Shown: positions 32,529 to 41,361, counted from the first letter of the stretch. The stretch is DNA of 64,000 bases from Methylophaga sp. (GCF_009711715.1 NZ_VENF01000003.1:62001-126000); one strand, 5' to 3'. The notes: a model not told the origin generated them from the letters alone. A program made the numbers and translations.

Positions 32529-33457
32529 TGCTGAAACTCAATCTGCACAATTATTTCCTGCGTCACCTGCAGGTAATGCTCTACAGCCTGGGTCAACTCT
32601 GGCGCACGCCTGCTGCCACCACAATGACGGTACTGGTGATCGGTATCGCACTGGCTTTACCGGCAGGGCTCTATGTGCTGCTGAAGAATGTAGAGCAGGT
32701 CAGCAGTCAGTGGGAGGAAGCCAGCCAGATATCACTGTTTCTGCACCACGACACCCCCGATCAGCGTGGTAAACAACTGGCTGAACAATTGCTGACCTGG
32801 CCCGACATTAATACTGTTCACTATCAATCGGCCAAAGATTCGCTGGCCGAATTCCGTCAGTTATCCGGTCTCGATAGTCTGCTCGATACCCTGCCCGATA
32901 ATCCACTTCCACCGGTCATCATTATCCAGCCTGAAGCCGGTCAGCATGAGAATGAAGCTTTACACAGCCTGCTGGACAGACTACAAAGTATGCAGGAAGT
33001 GGAACTCGCCAAGCTGGATATGGAATGGCTCCAGCGTCTGCGCAGTATCAATGAAGCCGGCGAACGGGGCATCAGCATTCTGGCCATTTTGCTATCACTC
33101 AGCGTTCTTCTGGTGATAGGCAACACCATTCGCCTTGCCATATTGAATCGCCAGACTGAAATCCGTGTCATCAAACTGGTCGGTGGTACCAATGCGTTTG
33201 TGCGCAGACCATTTCTCTACACCGGCTTCTGGTATGGGCTGCTGGGCGGCGCGATTGCCTGGCTGACATTGCTGCTGACACTACTGTTCATCAGTGGTCC
33301 GGTGAACCGGCTGGCAGCCCTGTATGACAGCCAGTTCACACTCAACTGGCTGGGCGGCCAGATGTTTATTGCTTTGCCCTTGTTCGGGCTGGTGCTGGGA
33401 GTTCTTGGTGCCTGGCTGGCAGTGGGCAGACACCTTAATGAAATCGAGCCGACTTAA
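32528..33457 (+). CDS. ftsX: Cell division permease-like protein FtsX
   Basis: 309 residues with four membrane helices (about 37-60, 180-205, 235-260, 280-300) and the large periplasmic loop between the first two. The FtsX domain shows RQTEIRVIKLVGGTNAFVRRPF. It is the membrane partner of FtsE. An imperfect terminator-like palindrome follows the stop. Confidence 0.96.
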   Translation: MLKLNLHNYFLRHLQVMLYSLGQLWRTPAATTMTVLVIGIALALPAGLYVLLKNVEQVSSQWEEASQISLFLHHDTPDQRGKQLAEQLLTWPDINTVHYQSAKDSLAEFRQLSGLDSLLDTLPDNPLPPVIIIQPEAGQHENEALHSLLDRLQSMQEVELAKLDMEWLQRLRSINEAGERGISILAILLSLSVLLVIGNTIRLAILNRQTEIRVIKLVGGTNAFVRRPFLYTGFWYGLLGGAIAWLTLLLTLLFISGPVNRLAALYDSQFTLNWLGGQMFIALPLFGLVLGVLGAWLAVGRHLNEIEPT

Positions 33458-33460
33458 GCA

Positions 33461-33493
33461 GCATAAAACAGGAACTTTCTACCTGTTTTATGC
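33461..33493 (+). terminator. Long hairpin after ftsX
   Basis: A perfect 12-bp inverted repeat GCATAAAACAGG/CCTGTTTTATGC surrounds a 9-nt loop. It starts 4 bp after the ftsX stop. No T-run follows, so it may attenuate, stabilise the mRNA end or act as a weak terminator. Confidence 0.5.
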
Positions 33494-33520
33494 CTCTTAT
33501 AGCCGTAAAATAATATTTAA

Positions 33521-33529
33521 TGCTATGAT
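33521..33529 (+). promoter_or_regulatory. Candidate extended -10 promoter of rpoH
   Basis: TGCTATGAT is an extended -10 element 30 bp before the rpoH ATG. No good -35 is seen at the expected distance. AGGAGA at 33544-33549 supplies the ribosome-binding site. Confidence 0.4.
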
Positions 33530-33558
33530 TTAGCGATGACTCTCAGGAGACTGCGCAG

Positions 33559-34419
33559 ATGACAACAAATGTGGCCCAATACCAACTGGCATTGGCACCG
33601 ATTGGCAACCTCGACGCCTATACCAGCCTGGTACACACTATCCCTGTACTGACCGCTGAAGAAGAGCACGATCTGGCAACTCGGCTGCAGCGTGACGGTG
33701 ACCTTGATGCCGCCCAGCGGCTGGTACTGTCACATCTGCGTTTTGTTGTTCGTATCGCCAAGGGTTACAGCGGCTATGGTCTGCCGGTGGCTGACCTGAT
33801 TCAGGAAGGCAATATTGGCCTGATGAAAGCGGTCAAACGCTTCAACCCGGAAAAAGGGGTACGACTGGTTTCCTTTGCCGTGCACTGGATCCGTGCTGAA
33901 ATTCATGAATATGTGATTCGCAACTGGCGCATCGTCAAAATTGCGACCACCAAGGCCCAGCGCAAACTGTTCTTCAACCTTCGCAGCGCCAAACAACGAC
34001 TAGGTTGGCTGAATCAGGAAGAAGTTGAAGCGGTGGCCGAGGATTTGGGGGTAACCCCTGCCAACGTCATGGATATGGAACGCAGACTGGCGCAGCCGGA
34101 TGCCTCATTCGATCTGCCCGCTGACAATGATGACGAAGACAGTCATTACTCACCGGTCGCCTACCTGGCGGCACCGGATAATGCTGACCCATCTCAGCAA
34201 CTGGAGCAGGATGACTTCAGTGATTATCAGCAGCAGAAACTGGCGAATGCCCTGGCGACACTGGATGAGCGCAGTCGTGACATTATTGCTCAGCGCTGGC
34301 TGAGTGAGGATAACAAAGCGACGCTGCACACCCTGGCTGATCAGTACCAGGTATCTGCTGAGCGGATTCGCCAGATTGAAAACAACGCCATCAAAAAGCT
34401 CAAGAAACTGATGGCTTAA
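33559..34419 (+). CDS. rpoH: Heat-shock sigma factor RpoH (sigma-32)
   Basis: 286 residues. Region 2 contains [39 protein letters not shown] and [15 protein letters not shown] (partly quoted). The RpoH box, specific to heat-shock sigmas, is QRKLFFNLR near 134. Region 4 ends with [17 protein letters not shown]. It directs RNA polymerase to chaperone and protease promoters. An IS4-family element is inserted in the terminator immediately after this gene. Confidence 0.97.
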   Translation: MTTNVAQYQLALAPIGNLDAYTSLVHTIPVLTAEEEHDLATRLQRDGDLDAAQRLVLSHLRFVVRIAKGYSGYGLPVADLIQEGNIGLMKAVKRFNPEKGVRLVSFAVHWIRAEIHEYVIRNWRIVKIATTKAQRKLFFNLRSAKQRLGWLNQEEVEAVAEDLGVTPANVMDMERRLAQPDASFDLPADNDDEDSHYSPVAYLAAPDNADPSQQLEQDDFSDYQQQKLANALATLDERSRDIIAQRWLSEDNKATLHTLADQYQVSAERIRQIENNAIKKLKKLMA

Positions 34420-34435
34420 TTTGAATTTTAAACGT

Positions 34436-34455
34436 AAAAAAGCCCGCTTAAAGCG
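34436..34455 (+). terminator. Left half of the rpoH/fdxA terminator, split by IS4
   Basis: AAAAAAGCC followed by CGCTTAAAGCG is the left arm and loop of a bidirectional terminator. Joined to 35893-35902 (GGC plus seven T) it restores a perfect hairpin with tracts on both sides. The last 11 bp are the left copy of the target duplication. Confidence 0.85.
34445..34455 (+). repeat. Target site duplication, left copy
   Basis: CGCTTAAAGCG is identical to 35882-35892 at the other end of the element. An 11-bp duplication is in the normal range for IS4-family elements. Confidence 0.9.
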
Positions 34456-34501
34456 CAATGCTGATCAGTTAAGAAAACTTGACTGAATCAGTAAAGGGAT
34501 C

Positions 34502-34537
34502 AAACTCCAGTGATAGTCATATCACTGGAGTTTTTTT
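34502..34537 (+). terminator. Inward hairpin at IS4 left end, covers the transposase ribosome site
   Basis: A perfect 13-bp stem AAACTCCAGTGAT/ATCACTGGAGTTT around AGTCAT is followed by seven T running straight into the transposase ATG at 34538. It fits an intrinsic terminator for transcripts entering from rpoH. The only ribosome-binding candidate, GGAG at 34527-34530, is inside the 3' arm of the stem, so read-through RNA would also hide it. Confidence 0.8.
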
Positions 34538-35872
34538 ATGTCCTTTCAAGCCTTACTGTCAGACTTAACAGATAGCGGTTATTATCCGTCCTCAGTCAGT
34601 ACTTTTGCAGAGCACATTCCTCGCGACTGGTTGGAATTGGCTACGAAGCAGGCCAATCAAGTGACGGTTCGGCGTAGAAAACTGGTCAGTGAGTATGTGC
34701 TGTGGCTTGTAGTGGGGATGGCCTTTTTCCGGAATGAACCGCTAATCGAAATCGCCCGACGGATGAACATCAGTATTGATGGTGAAGCCGTCGATACTGT
34801 GATGGCAAAAAGTGCTTTGACCCAGGCACGTCAGAAGCTGGGCTCGGAATCATTAGCCTGGTTATTCCGTCATAGTGCCGGACAGTGGGCCACAGAGCGC
34901 TACCCTGGCGACAATTGGCAGGGACTGCAGGTATTTGCCATTGATGGCGCCCTGTTTCGTACGGCAGACACACAGGAACTGCGAAGTCACTTTGGCAGCG
35001 GTAATACCTCGACCTCCCGGCAAACACCTTATCCTGTCTGCCGGGTTGTGACCGTGATGAATGTACACTCCCACCTGCTGTTGGATGCGCAAATCAGCCC
35101 TTACCGGAAAAGTGAAATGCCGCTGGCTACAGCGATGTTAAACACCCTGCCAGACAACAGCGTGACTTTGCTTGATAAAGGGTTTTTCAGTGCCCCTCTG
35201 CTTCATCAGTTAGGCAGCAGGGAAAATAACCGTCACTGGTTATTACCGATGCGAAAAGGTTGTCGATACGAGGTAATTGAAGACTATGGTGACGGCGACC
35301 AGTTGATTGAAATGCGTGTCTCGCCGCAGTCCAGAAAGCAAACCCCCACACTCCCTGAAACATGGCAGGCCAGAGCAGTCACTTATCAGGTCGGTCAGAG
35401 TACAAAGACCGTGCTGACCTCTTTACCTGCTCGTCAGTTTGAGGCTAAAGCGGTGGCCGAACTCTACCATCAACGCTGGCAGATTGAGCTTGGCTTCCGA
35501 GACATCAAAAGCAGCATGCAAAACAATGCGCTGACGTTACGTAGCAAGACCGTGGAACTGGTTTATCAGGAGCTATGGGGATTACTACTCGCTTATAACC
35601 TCATCAGACGGGAAGCGAGTCTTGCGGCTGTCAGTCATGGCTATACGCCTGATGATGTCAGTTTTAAGTTCGCTTGCCAGTTTATCGCTGCAGAGCTTAT
35701 CAATATGGCTGTGGCCGTCTCTCCCGCGAACACACCTAAAAGGTTAGAGAATCTCAGGGGCAATATCGCCATACTCTTCTTAAAAAAACGCCCCAGGCCG
35801 TCAAGGCCCAGGGCGGTTAAGATGTCTAAGACCCGTTATCCAGTTAATTACAGGGCATCACCGCTTAAGTGA
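34538..35872 (+). CDS. IS4-family transposase
   Basis: 444 residues, close to the 442 of IS4. The N-terminal IS4-type domain (about 15-115) contains RRKLVSEYVLWLVVGMAFFR. The DDE catalytic core shows FAIDGALFRT (first Asp, near 132), LLDKGFFSAP (second Asp) and the YREK-like signature YHQRWQIELGFRDIKSSM with the catalytic Glu. No frameshift or stop interrupts it. The start ATG directly follows the T-run of a hairpin, so its translation is probably low from external transcripts. Confidence 0.95.
   Translation: MSFQALLSDLTDSGYYPSSVSTFAEHIPRDWLELATKQANQVTVRRRKLVSEYVLWLVVGMAFFRNEPLIEIARRMNISIDGEAVDTVMAKSALTQARQKLGSESLAWLFRHSAGQWATERYPGDNWQGLQVFAIDGALFRTADTQELRSHFGSGNTSTSRQTPYPVCRVVTVMNVHSHLLLDAQISPYRKSEMPLATAMLNTLPDNSVTLLDKGFFSAPLLHQLGSRENNRHWLLPMRKGCRYEVIEDYGDGDQLIEMRVSPQSRKQTPTLPETWQARAVTYQVGQSTKTVLTSLPARQFEAKAVAELYHQRWQIELGFRDIKSSMQNNALTLRSKTVELVYQELWGLLLAYNLIRREASLAAVSHGYTPDDVSFKFACQFIAAELINMAVAVSPANTPKRLENLRGNIAILFLKKRPRPSRPRAVKMSKTRYPVNYRASPLK
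35782..35816 (-). terminator. Inward terminator at IS4 right end
   Basis: On the minus strand an 11-pair stem CGCCCTGGGCC/GGCCTGGGGCG (two wobbles, loop TTGAC) is followed by seven T. It lies inside the 3' end of the transposase gene but faces the opposite way. It would stop transcripts entering the element from fdxA. Confidence 0.8.
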
Positions 35873-35881
35873 ACTGCATTG

Positions 35882-35902
35882 CGCTTAAAGCGGGCTTTTT
35901 TT
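35882..35902. terminator. Right half of the split rpoH/fdxA terminator, with target duplication
   Basis: CGCTTAAAGCG (35882-35892, right copy of the duplication) is followed by GGC and seven T. By itself this half keeps a short near-palindrome CGCTTAAAGCG and a T-run for plus-strand transcripts. The GC-rich outer stem pairs are now 1.4 kb away. Confidence 0.8.
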
Positions 35903-35923
35903 ATATCTGTCCTGAAACGCCGA

Positions 35924-36247
35924 TTATCTTTCCAGCAGCGGTGCTTTGTCCGGCTTTCCGTCCCACTCTTCAGCATCTGGCAGTGGATCTTTCTTCTCAG
36001 ATAGAACAGGCCACACACGTGACAGTTCTTCGTTGATTTGCAGAAACTCCATTTGCTCATCCGGCAAGTCATCTTCCGAGAAAATCGCTTCTGCAGGACA
36101 CTCCGGCTCACACAGGGTGCAGTCGATACACTCGTCTGGATCGATGACCAGGAAGTTAGGACCTTCGTGAAAACAATCTACTGGGCAGACATCAACGCAG
36201 TCAGTATATTTACACTTGATACAGTTTTCTGTGACAACAAAGGTCAT
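35924..36247 (-). CDS. fdxA: Seven-iron ferredoxin FdxA
   Basis: 107 residues. N-terminal [18 protein letters not shown] (cysteines at about 9-25) and [12 protein letters not shown] (about 40-51) match the [3Fe-4S][4Fe-4S] FdxA type, followed by the usual 50-residue tail. It is a low-potential electron carrier. It converges on rpoH, and its terminator is the hairpin disrupted by the IS4 element. Confidence 0.95.
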   Translation of the reverse strand: MTFVVTENCIKCKYTDCVDVCPVDCFHEGPNFLVIDPDECIDCTLCEPECPAEAIFSEDDLPDEQMEFLQINEELSRVWPVLSEKKDPLPDAEEWDGKPDKAPLLER

Positions 36248-36411
36248 GTTGAATTCTCCAAAAACACGAGTTATGCAGGCTCCAGCCTGTCTTTAATTAA
36301 ACGGACATTTTACATGATTTGCACCTGTTCTGGGCAAGGATCGTTTTTACGGTATGATCGGGGTGTGAAACACTTTGCTCTGATATAAGCAATATTGAGG
36401 GACTGCGCAGT

Positions 36412-36705
36412 ATGCGAAAAATCTTTTTCCTGCTTTTGTTCGCGCTGATATTTATCTTCAGTGCTGCATTTGCCGCATTCAACATGACTGCCGTGACAGT
36501 CAATTTTTATTTTGGTGAGTTCACATTGCCGCTATCTGCACTACTGGTCATAGCCATGCTGCTGGGGGTCACTATCGGCATGATCGTGCTCGTACTGACT
36601 ACGCTCAAACTGCGTTATGAGAACCGTCGTCTGCAGCATCGACTGTCCGTTTCCGAGCAGGAAATTAACAGCTTGCGTATTTTGCCTATCAAAGACAGTC
36701 ATTAA
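36412..36705 (+). CDS. lapA: Lipopolysaccharide assembly protein LapA
   Basis: 97 residues of the DUF1049 family. Two membrane helices (about 4-24 and 42-64) flank NMTAVTVNFYFGEFTLPLSA, followed by a short coiled C-terminus. LapA works with LapB in controlling LpxC proteolysis and lipopolysaccharide assembly. lapB follows after 5 bp. Confidence 0.93.
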   Translation: MRKIFFLLLFALIFIFSAAFAAFNMTAVTVNFYFGEFTLPLSALLVIAMLLGVTIGMIVLVLTTLKLRYENRRLQHRLSVSEQEINSLRILPIKDSH

Positions 36706-36710
36706 TCGTG

Positions 36711-37892
36711 ATGCTCCAGTGGCTATTTTTTCTGCTGCCCGTTGCTGCCTTGTCAGGCTGGCTGATGGCGCGACGCCATTACAAGCGTCGCTATCGGCCT
36801 CAAGACTCTGCATTCAGTCCGGAATATTTTAAAGGGCTGAACTACCTGTTGAATGAACAGCCTGATAAAGCGATTGATGTCTTTATCGGCCTGCTTGAAG
36901 TCAACAGTGAAACCGTCGAAACGCATCTGGCACTCGCTAACCTGTTCAGGCGCCGCGGTGAAACTGAACGCGCTATCCGCATTCATCAGAACCTGATCGC
37001 GCGACCGACACTGAGTAGCGCCCAGCGAATCCAGGCATTAGTCGAGTTAGGCCTGGATTACATGAGCGCCGGTGTATTGGACCGTGCCGAACAGTTATTT
37101 CTGGAGCTGTTACAACAAACACCGCCGCCGACAGAGGCACCACGACAACTGCTGCGCATTTATCAGCAGGAAAAAAAGTGGCAGCAAGCCATCGATATGG
37201 CAAAAAAACTGCCTAGCGACAAGAAAACCAATACCCATCCCCTGATTGCCCAGTTTTACTGTGAACTGGCGGAACCCTTGATTGAAAGCGACCGGCAACA
37301 GGCGATTAATTTATTACGCAGTGCTCATCACTTCGATCCAAACTGTGTACGGGCCAGCCTGCTGGAAGGGCGTATGCTGATTCATGCCGGCCAGTACCGT
37401 AAGGCAATTCGGGTCTTGCAGCAGATTGAGCAGCAGAACCACTACTTCCTGTCCGAGGCACTGCCCCTGCTGGAGCGCTGCTATGAACACACCGGTCATA
37501 TGCATCTGTTCCGTGATTGGCTGCAAAGCCTGTTGGAGCGTCACCCCAACCTGACCTCTGCCCGACTCTTGCTGACCCGGTTGATTCGCAAACAACAGGG
37601 TAATCAGGCCGCACAGCAGTTTCTCTATCGTGAGTTATATCAACATCCCTCCGTGGAAGGGCTGCATCAGTTGATCATGCTTGGCGAGGACAACCATCAG
37701 GTCTTGATTCCGCTGATTAAGGAAGTCACGACCGCGCTGATTCATAAAGGCGACCGCTACACATGTAAAAACTGTGGCTTCTCCGGACGTACCATGCACT
37801 GGCAATGCCCGGGCTGTTCACAATGGGGCACAATTCGTCCCGTCGAAATTCATTTATCTGCTTTGGAAAAATTATTGGAGCCTAATCGATGA
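36711..37892 (+). CDS. lapB: Lipopolysaccharide assembly protein LapB (YciM)
   Basis: 393 residues from the ATG at 36711; a GTG lies one codon before. An N-terminal membrane anchor (about 2-19) is followed by TPR repeats (about 40-330). A rubredoxin-like zinc module with CKNCGFSGRTMHWQCPGC closes the protein. LapB guides FtsH to degrade LpxC and so balances lipopolysaccharide and phospholipid synthesis. Its stop overlaps the arsC start as ATGA. Confidence 0.95.
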   Translation: MLQWLFFLLPVAALSGWLMARRHYKRRYRPQDSAFSPEYFKGLNYLLNEQPDKAIDVFIGLLEVNSETVETHLALANLFRRRGETERAIRIHQNLIARPTLSSAQRIQALVELGLDYMSAGVLDRAEQLFLELLQQTPPPTEAPRQLLRIYQQEKKWQQAIDMAKKLPSDKKTNTHPLIAQFYCELAEPLIESDRQQAINLLRSAHHFDPNCVRASLLEGRMLIHAGQYRKAIRVLQQIEQQNHYFLSEALPLLERCYEHTGHMHLFRDWLQSLLERHPNLTSARLLLTRLIRKQQGNQAAQQFLYRELYQHPSVEGLHQLIMLGEDNHQVLIPLIKEVTTALIHKGDRYTCKNCGFSGRTMHWQCPGCSQWGTIRPVEIHLSALEKLLEPNR

Positions 37893-38239
37893 GCGATATT
37901 CAGATTCTTCATAACCCGCGCTGCAGCAAGTCCAGACAAACACTGGCCCTGCTGGAAGAAAAAGGCATTGAACCTGATATCATCAAATATCTGGACACTC
38001 CGCCCAGTGCCGCTGAACTCAAACAGATTCTGCAAAAACTGGGGATTTCAGCGCGTGATCTGTTGCGCAAGGGGGAAGATGACTATAAAGCTTTGAACCT
38101 CAAAGACCCCAGCCTGAGTGAAGACGAGCTGATCAACGCCATGGTCAAACATCCCAAACTCATTGAACGTCCGATCGTGATTAAAGACAATAAGGCCCGT
38201 TTGGGTCGTCCCCCTGAATCCGTGCTGGATATTATTTAA
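37889..38239 (+). CDS. arsC: Glutaredoxin-dependent arsenate reductase, ArsC
   Basis: 116 residues. HNPRCSKSRQTL places the catalytic cysteine at 12, and the C-terminal IERPIVIKDNKARLGRPPE holds the arginines of the ArsC active site. It reduces arsenate to arsenite with glutathione and glutaredoxin. No ars efflux genes are nearby. The arsC-wrbA-DUF2069 order is a conserved housekeeping cluster, as in pseudomonads, so arsenic detoxification may not be its only role. Confidence 0.92.
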   Translation: MSDIQILHNPRCSKSRQTLALLEEKGIEPDIIKYLDTPPSAAELKQILQKLGISARDLLRKGEDDYKALNLKDPSLSEDELINAMVKHPKLIERPIVIKDNKARLGRPPESVLDII

Positions 38240-39204
<965 letters not shown>

Positions 39205-39220
39205 TGTGATAAAAATCACA
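39205..39220. promoter_or_regulatory. CRP/Vfr-type operator (perfect palindrome)
   Basis: TGTGA-TAAAAA-TCACA is a perfect match to the CRP consensus TGTGA-N6-TCACA, with one further matching base on each side. It begins right after the DUF2069 stop and ends 20 bp before the next ATG. That is too close for classical activation of a promoter located further downstream, so repression or upstream promoter use is more likely. It could also fold as a 7-bp hairpin with a tetraloop. Confidence 0.65.
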
Positions 39221-39240
39221 TTATCAATGAGGGACAGACC

Positions 39241-39468
39241 ATGAACAGCATTTCAGCTTTCCAATCCGGCATCGCCGGGGTACAGAGTGGCATTGCCGGC
39301 GCCAGCCAGAATGCTAGTCAAATCGCCCGCGCCGATCAGCTTTCCAGTGAGCAACTAACCCAGTCTCTGGTGCAACTGGATGCAAATAAACGCCAGGTTG
39401 AAGCCGCTGCCAAGGTCATCGAAACCAGTAATGAAATGGTTGGCAGCCTGTTGGATATCACTGTCTAG
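39241..39468 (+). CDS. Small orphan protein resembling the flagellar rod/hook C-terminal domain
   Basis: 75 residues with GAGGGA about 6 nt before the ATG. The C-terminal half, LDANKRQVEAAAKVIETSNE followed by MVGSLLDI, resembles the C-terminal helix of flagellar rod and hook proteins (the pattern QRAYEANAKVIKTADEML). The N-terminus has an internal near-repeat FQSGIAGVQSGIAG. No flagellar gene is nearby. Function is unknown. It may be an independent small helical protein. The CRP-like palindrome lies just upstream. Confidence 0.7.
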   Translation: MNSISAFQSGIAGVQSGIAGASQNASQIARADQLSSEQLTQSLVQLDANKRQVEAAAKVIETSNEMVGSLLDITV

Positions 39469-39554
39469 TCCAGTTATTTCCCTCAGCAACGGGTTCACAG
39501 CGCTGTCTTACGCCTGCTAGACTAACCGCACGTTTTATCACCAAGACCAGTTCT

Positions 39555-40358
39555 TTGAATCCATCCGCTTTTGCCCCTTTATCTCTGGCTGAGATCAGCC
39601 GTGCCATGTCAGCTTCCACCGCAGATCAACTGGAAGAGATACTGATATACCCAGAAATTCGTTCTACCAGTGATGCTTTGTGGGAGCGTTTCAGCAGCGG
39701 CAGGCAATCCCCCGCTGTCTGTCTAGCGGAAACACAAACTGCCGGTCGTGGCCGGCGAGGCGATCAATGGCAGTCCCCTGCTGCCGGCAATCTCTACCTG
39801 TCACTGTTCTGGCCCAATTGCGCAGATAAGCCCAGAAACGGCCTAAGTATTGCCATCGGCATCAGCCTGATAAACACCCTTAAGGAAGCTGGAATCAATC
39901 AGTTACAGCTAAAATGGCCTAATGATGTGCTGTACCAGCGACAAAAGCTGGCAGGAATTCTTGTAGAATCAAGGTTCAATACCAAGCAATTCACGGTAGT
40001 GGGCATCGGCCTTAACTTTAAGCTTCCGACATCCACCCGGAATTTAATCCAACAACCTTCCACCAGCCTCGAACAGTTATGTGACCCGGTCCCCTGTCGA
40101 AACTGGCTGGCAGGAAAAATAATTCAGAACATGATCGAAACAATTCAACTGTTTGAACACCGTGGCCTCAGCGACTTCCTGCCACTCTGGCCCCAGTATG
40201 ATGCGCTGCATGAGCAGGCCATCACTTTGATAGATGGGGAGCAGCGTATCCCGGCACTGGCCTGTGGTATCAACGATCAGGGTGAATTACGTTATCTGCG
40301 CGATAATCAGATTCACCAGCTTTCCAACAGCCACATCAGCATCAGGTTTGCCTCATGA
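39555..40358 (+). CDS. birA: Biotin--[acetyl-CoA-carboxylase] ligase, without the repressor domain
   Basis: 267 residues from a TTG start; an ATG at 39606 is the alternative. The catalytic domain is complete: TQTAGRGRRGDQW, NLYLSLFW, LKWPNDVLY and the KLAGILVES motif, plus the C-terminal SH3-like part. The N-terminal winged helix that makes enteric BirA a repressor is missing. The protein begins at the equivalent of the inter-domain linker (PLSLAEISRAM). It should biotinylate AccB but not regulate biotin genes by DNA binding. Its end overlaps coaX by 4 bp. Confidence 0.93.
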   Translation: MNPSAFAPLSLAEISRAMSASTADQLEEILIYPEIRSTSDALWERFSSGRQSPAVCLAETQTAGRGRRGDQWQSPAAGNLYLSLFWPNCADKPRNGLSIAIGISLINTLKEAGINQLQLKWPNDVLYQRQKLAGILVESRFNTKQFTVVGIGLNFKLPTSTRNLIQQPSTSLEQLCDPVPCRNWLAGKIIQNMIETIQLFEHRGLSDFLPLWPQYDALHEQAITLIDGEQRIPALACGINDQGELRYLRDNQIHQLSNSHISIRFAS

Positions 40359-41341
40359 AATTATTGGTTGATATTGGCAACAGCCGCGTCAAATGGGCCA
40401 CGCTGGACAAAAGCGGACTCAATGACAGTCATAGTTTCCAGCGGGCGAAAACCGGCATCAAAGCCTCTCTCAATAAAGCATGGAAAAACCTGTCCGACAT
40501 TGAAGCGGTGTATGTCGCCAATGTGGGGGGCGATAAGCTGGCTCAACAACTCACTGAATGGACCCAGAAAACCTGGCAAATCACTCCGAACTTTATCATC
40601 AGTGAAAAAAAACGTTTCGGGGTCACCAATGCCTATGATGAGCCGGAGAAACTGGGCATTGACCGCTGGCTGTCACTGATAGCTGCCCGGCAGCATGCCC
40701 GCCAGGCGCAATGTGTGATCGACTGCGGGACAGCCATGACTATCGATATTGTCAGCAAAACCGGCCAGCATCAAGGCGGTATGATTCTGCCCGGGCTCAG
40801 CCTGATGCGCAGTTCACTGGCAGCCAACACCGATGCGCTGACTGAAGCACCCGGTGAAAAAGAATTCAATACCCTGGCTACCAATACTTTCAGTGCCATT
40901 CAGGCCGGTACACTCTATAGCGTCAGCGCTACGCTCGAACGCATCATCAATGATCTGAAGCAAACATTTAACAATCAGGTTCGTTTTAGCATTACCGGTG
41001 GTGATGCTGAACAACTTCTGCCACTGTTACCAGACGATATCAATCACTATCCCGATATCGTTCTCAAAGGTCTCGCTTTCTACGTCCGTCAGGACGATAA
41101 GAAAAAAAGTCGTGTCAAAAAATCGGAAGTATCAACAGAATCGACCATCACTGACGATGACAAGCCAGAGGAAAAGTCAGCGCAAACTGCAGAAAACCAT
41201 CCCCAGGCTGACAGCAAAAACGAAACAGCGACAAATAAAAAGCCGCGCCGAAGTCGTGGTAAAAAGGTACAGACGCAAGCTGATAAGCCCGCATCAGGCA
41301 AAGACAAGCCTGGTTCGGCATTGCCAGAAGAAGCAATCTAG
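40355..41341 (+). CDS. coaX: Type III pantothenate kinase with a charged C-terminal extension
   Basis: 328 residues. The ASKHA-fold kinase core (about 1-245) shows DIGNSRVKW at 5-13, the ATP/pantothenate loop LGIDRWLSLIAAR, DCGTAMTID near 124 and GGMILPG. It phosphorylates pantothenate, the first step of CoA synthesis. CoaX proteins normally end near residue 250. Here about 80 extra residues rich in Lys, Ser, Glu and Asp follow (DDKKKSRVKK, KKPRRSRGKK), with no stop or frameshift before them. The tail is probably disordered. Confidence 0.93.
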   Translation: MKLLVDIGNSRVKWATLDKSGLNDSHSFQRAKTGIKASLNKAWKNLSDIEAVYVANVGGDKLAQQLTEWTQKTWQITPNFIISEKKRFGVTNAYDEPEKLGIDRWLSLIAARQHARQAQCVIDCGTAMTIDIVSKTGQHQGGMILPGLSLMRSSLAANTDALTEAPGEKEFNTLATNTFSAIQAGTLYSVSATLERIINDLKQTFNNQVRFSITGGDAEQLLPLLPDDINHYPDIVLKGLAFYVRQDDKKKSRVKKSEVSTESTITDDDKPEEKSAQTAENHPQADSKNETATNKKPRRSRGKKVQTQADKPASGKDKPGSALPEEAI

Positions 41342-41361
41342 GGTAATCTTTCGCACCCTTA

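Larger units (their letters stand above)
34456..35881 (+). mobile_element. Complete IS4-family insertion sequence, 1426 bp
   Basis: The element is bounded by 18-bp imperfect inverted repeats: left CAATGCTGATCAGTTAAG (34456-34473) and right, on the opposite strand, CAATGCAGTTCACTTAAG (35864-35881), agreeing at 15 of 18 positions. It is flanked by an 11-bp direct repeat. The length of 1426 bp equals that of IS4 itself, and the terminal sequence resembles IS4. It holds one intact transposase gene. The perfect duplication and open reading frame suggest a recent insertion. It splits the terminator shared by rpoH and fdxA. Confidence 0.93.

Noticed and set aside
35848..36111. 87-codon minus-strand frame overlapping the IS4 right end
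   Set aside because: It crosses the element border and lies in another frame of fdxA; it is an insertion-created shadow.
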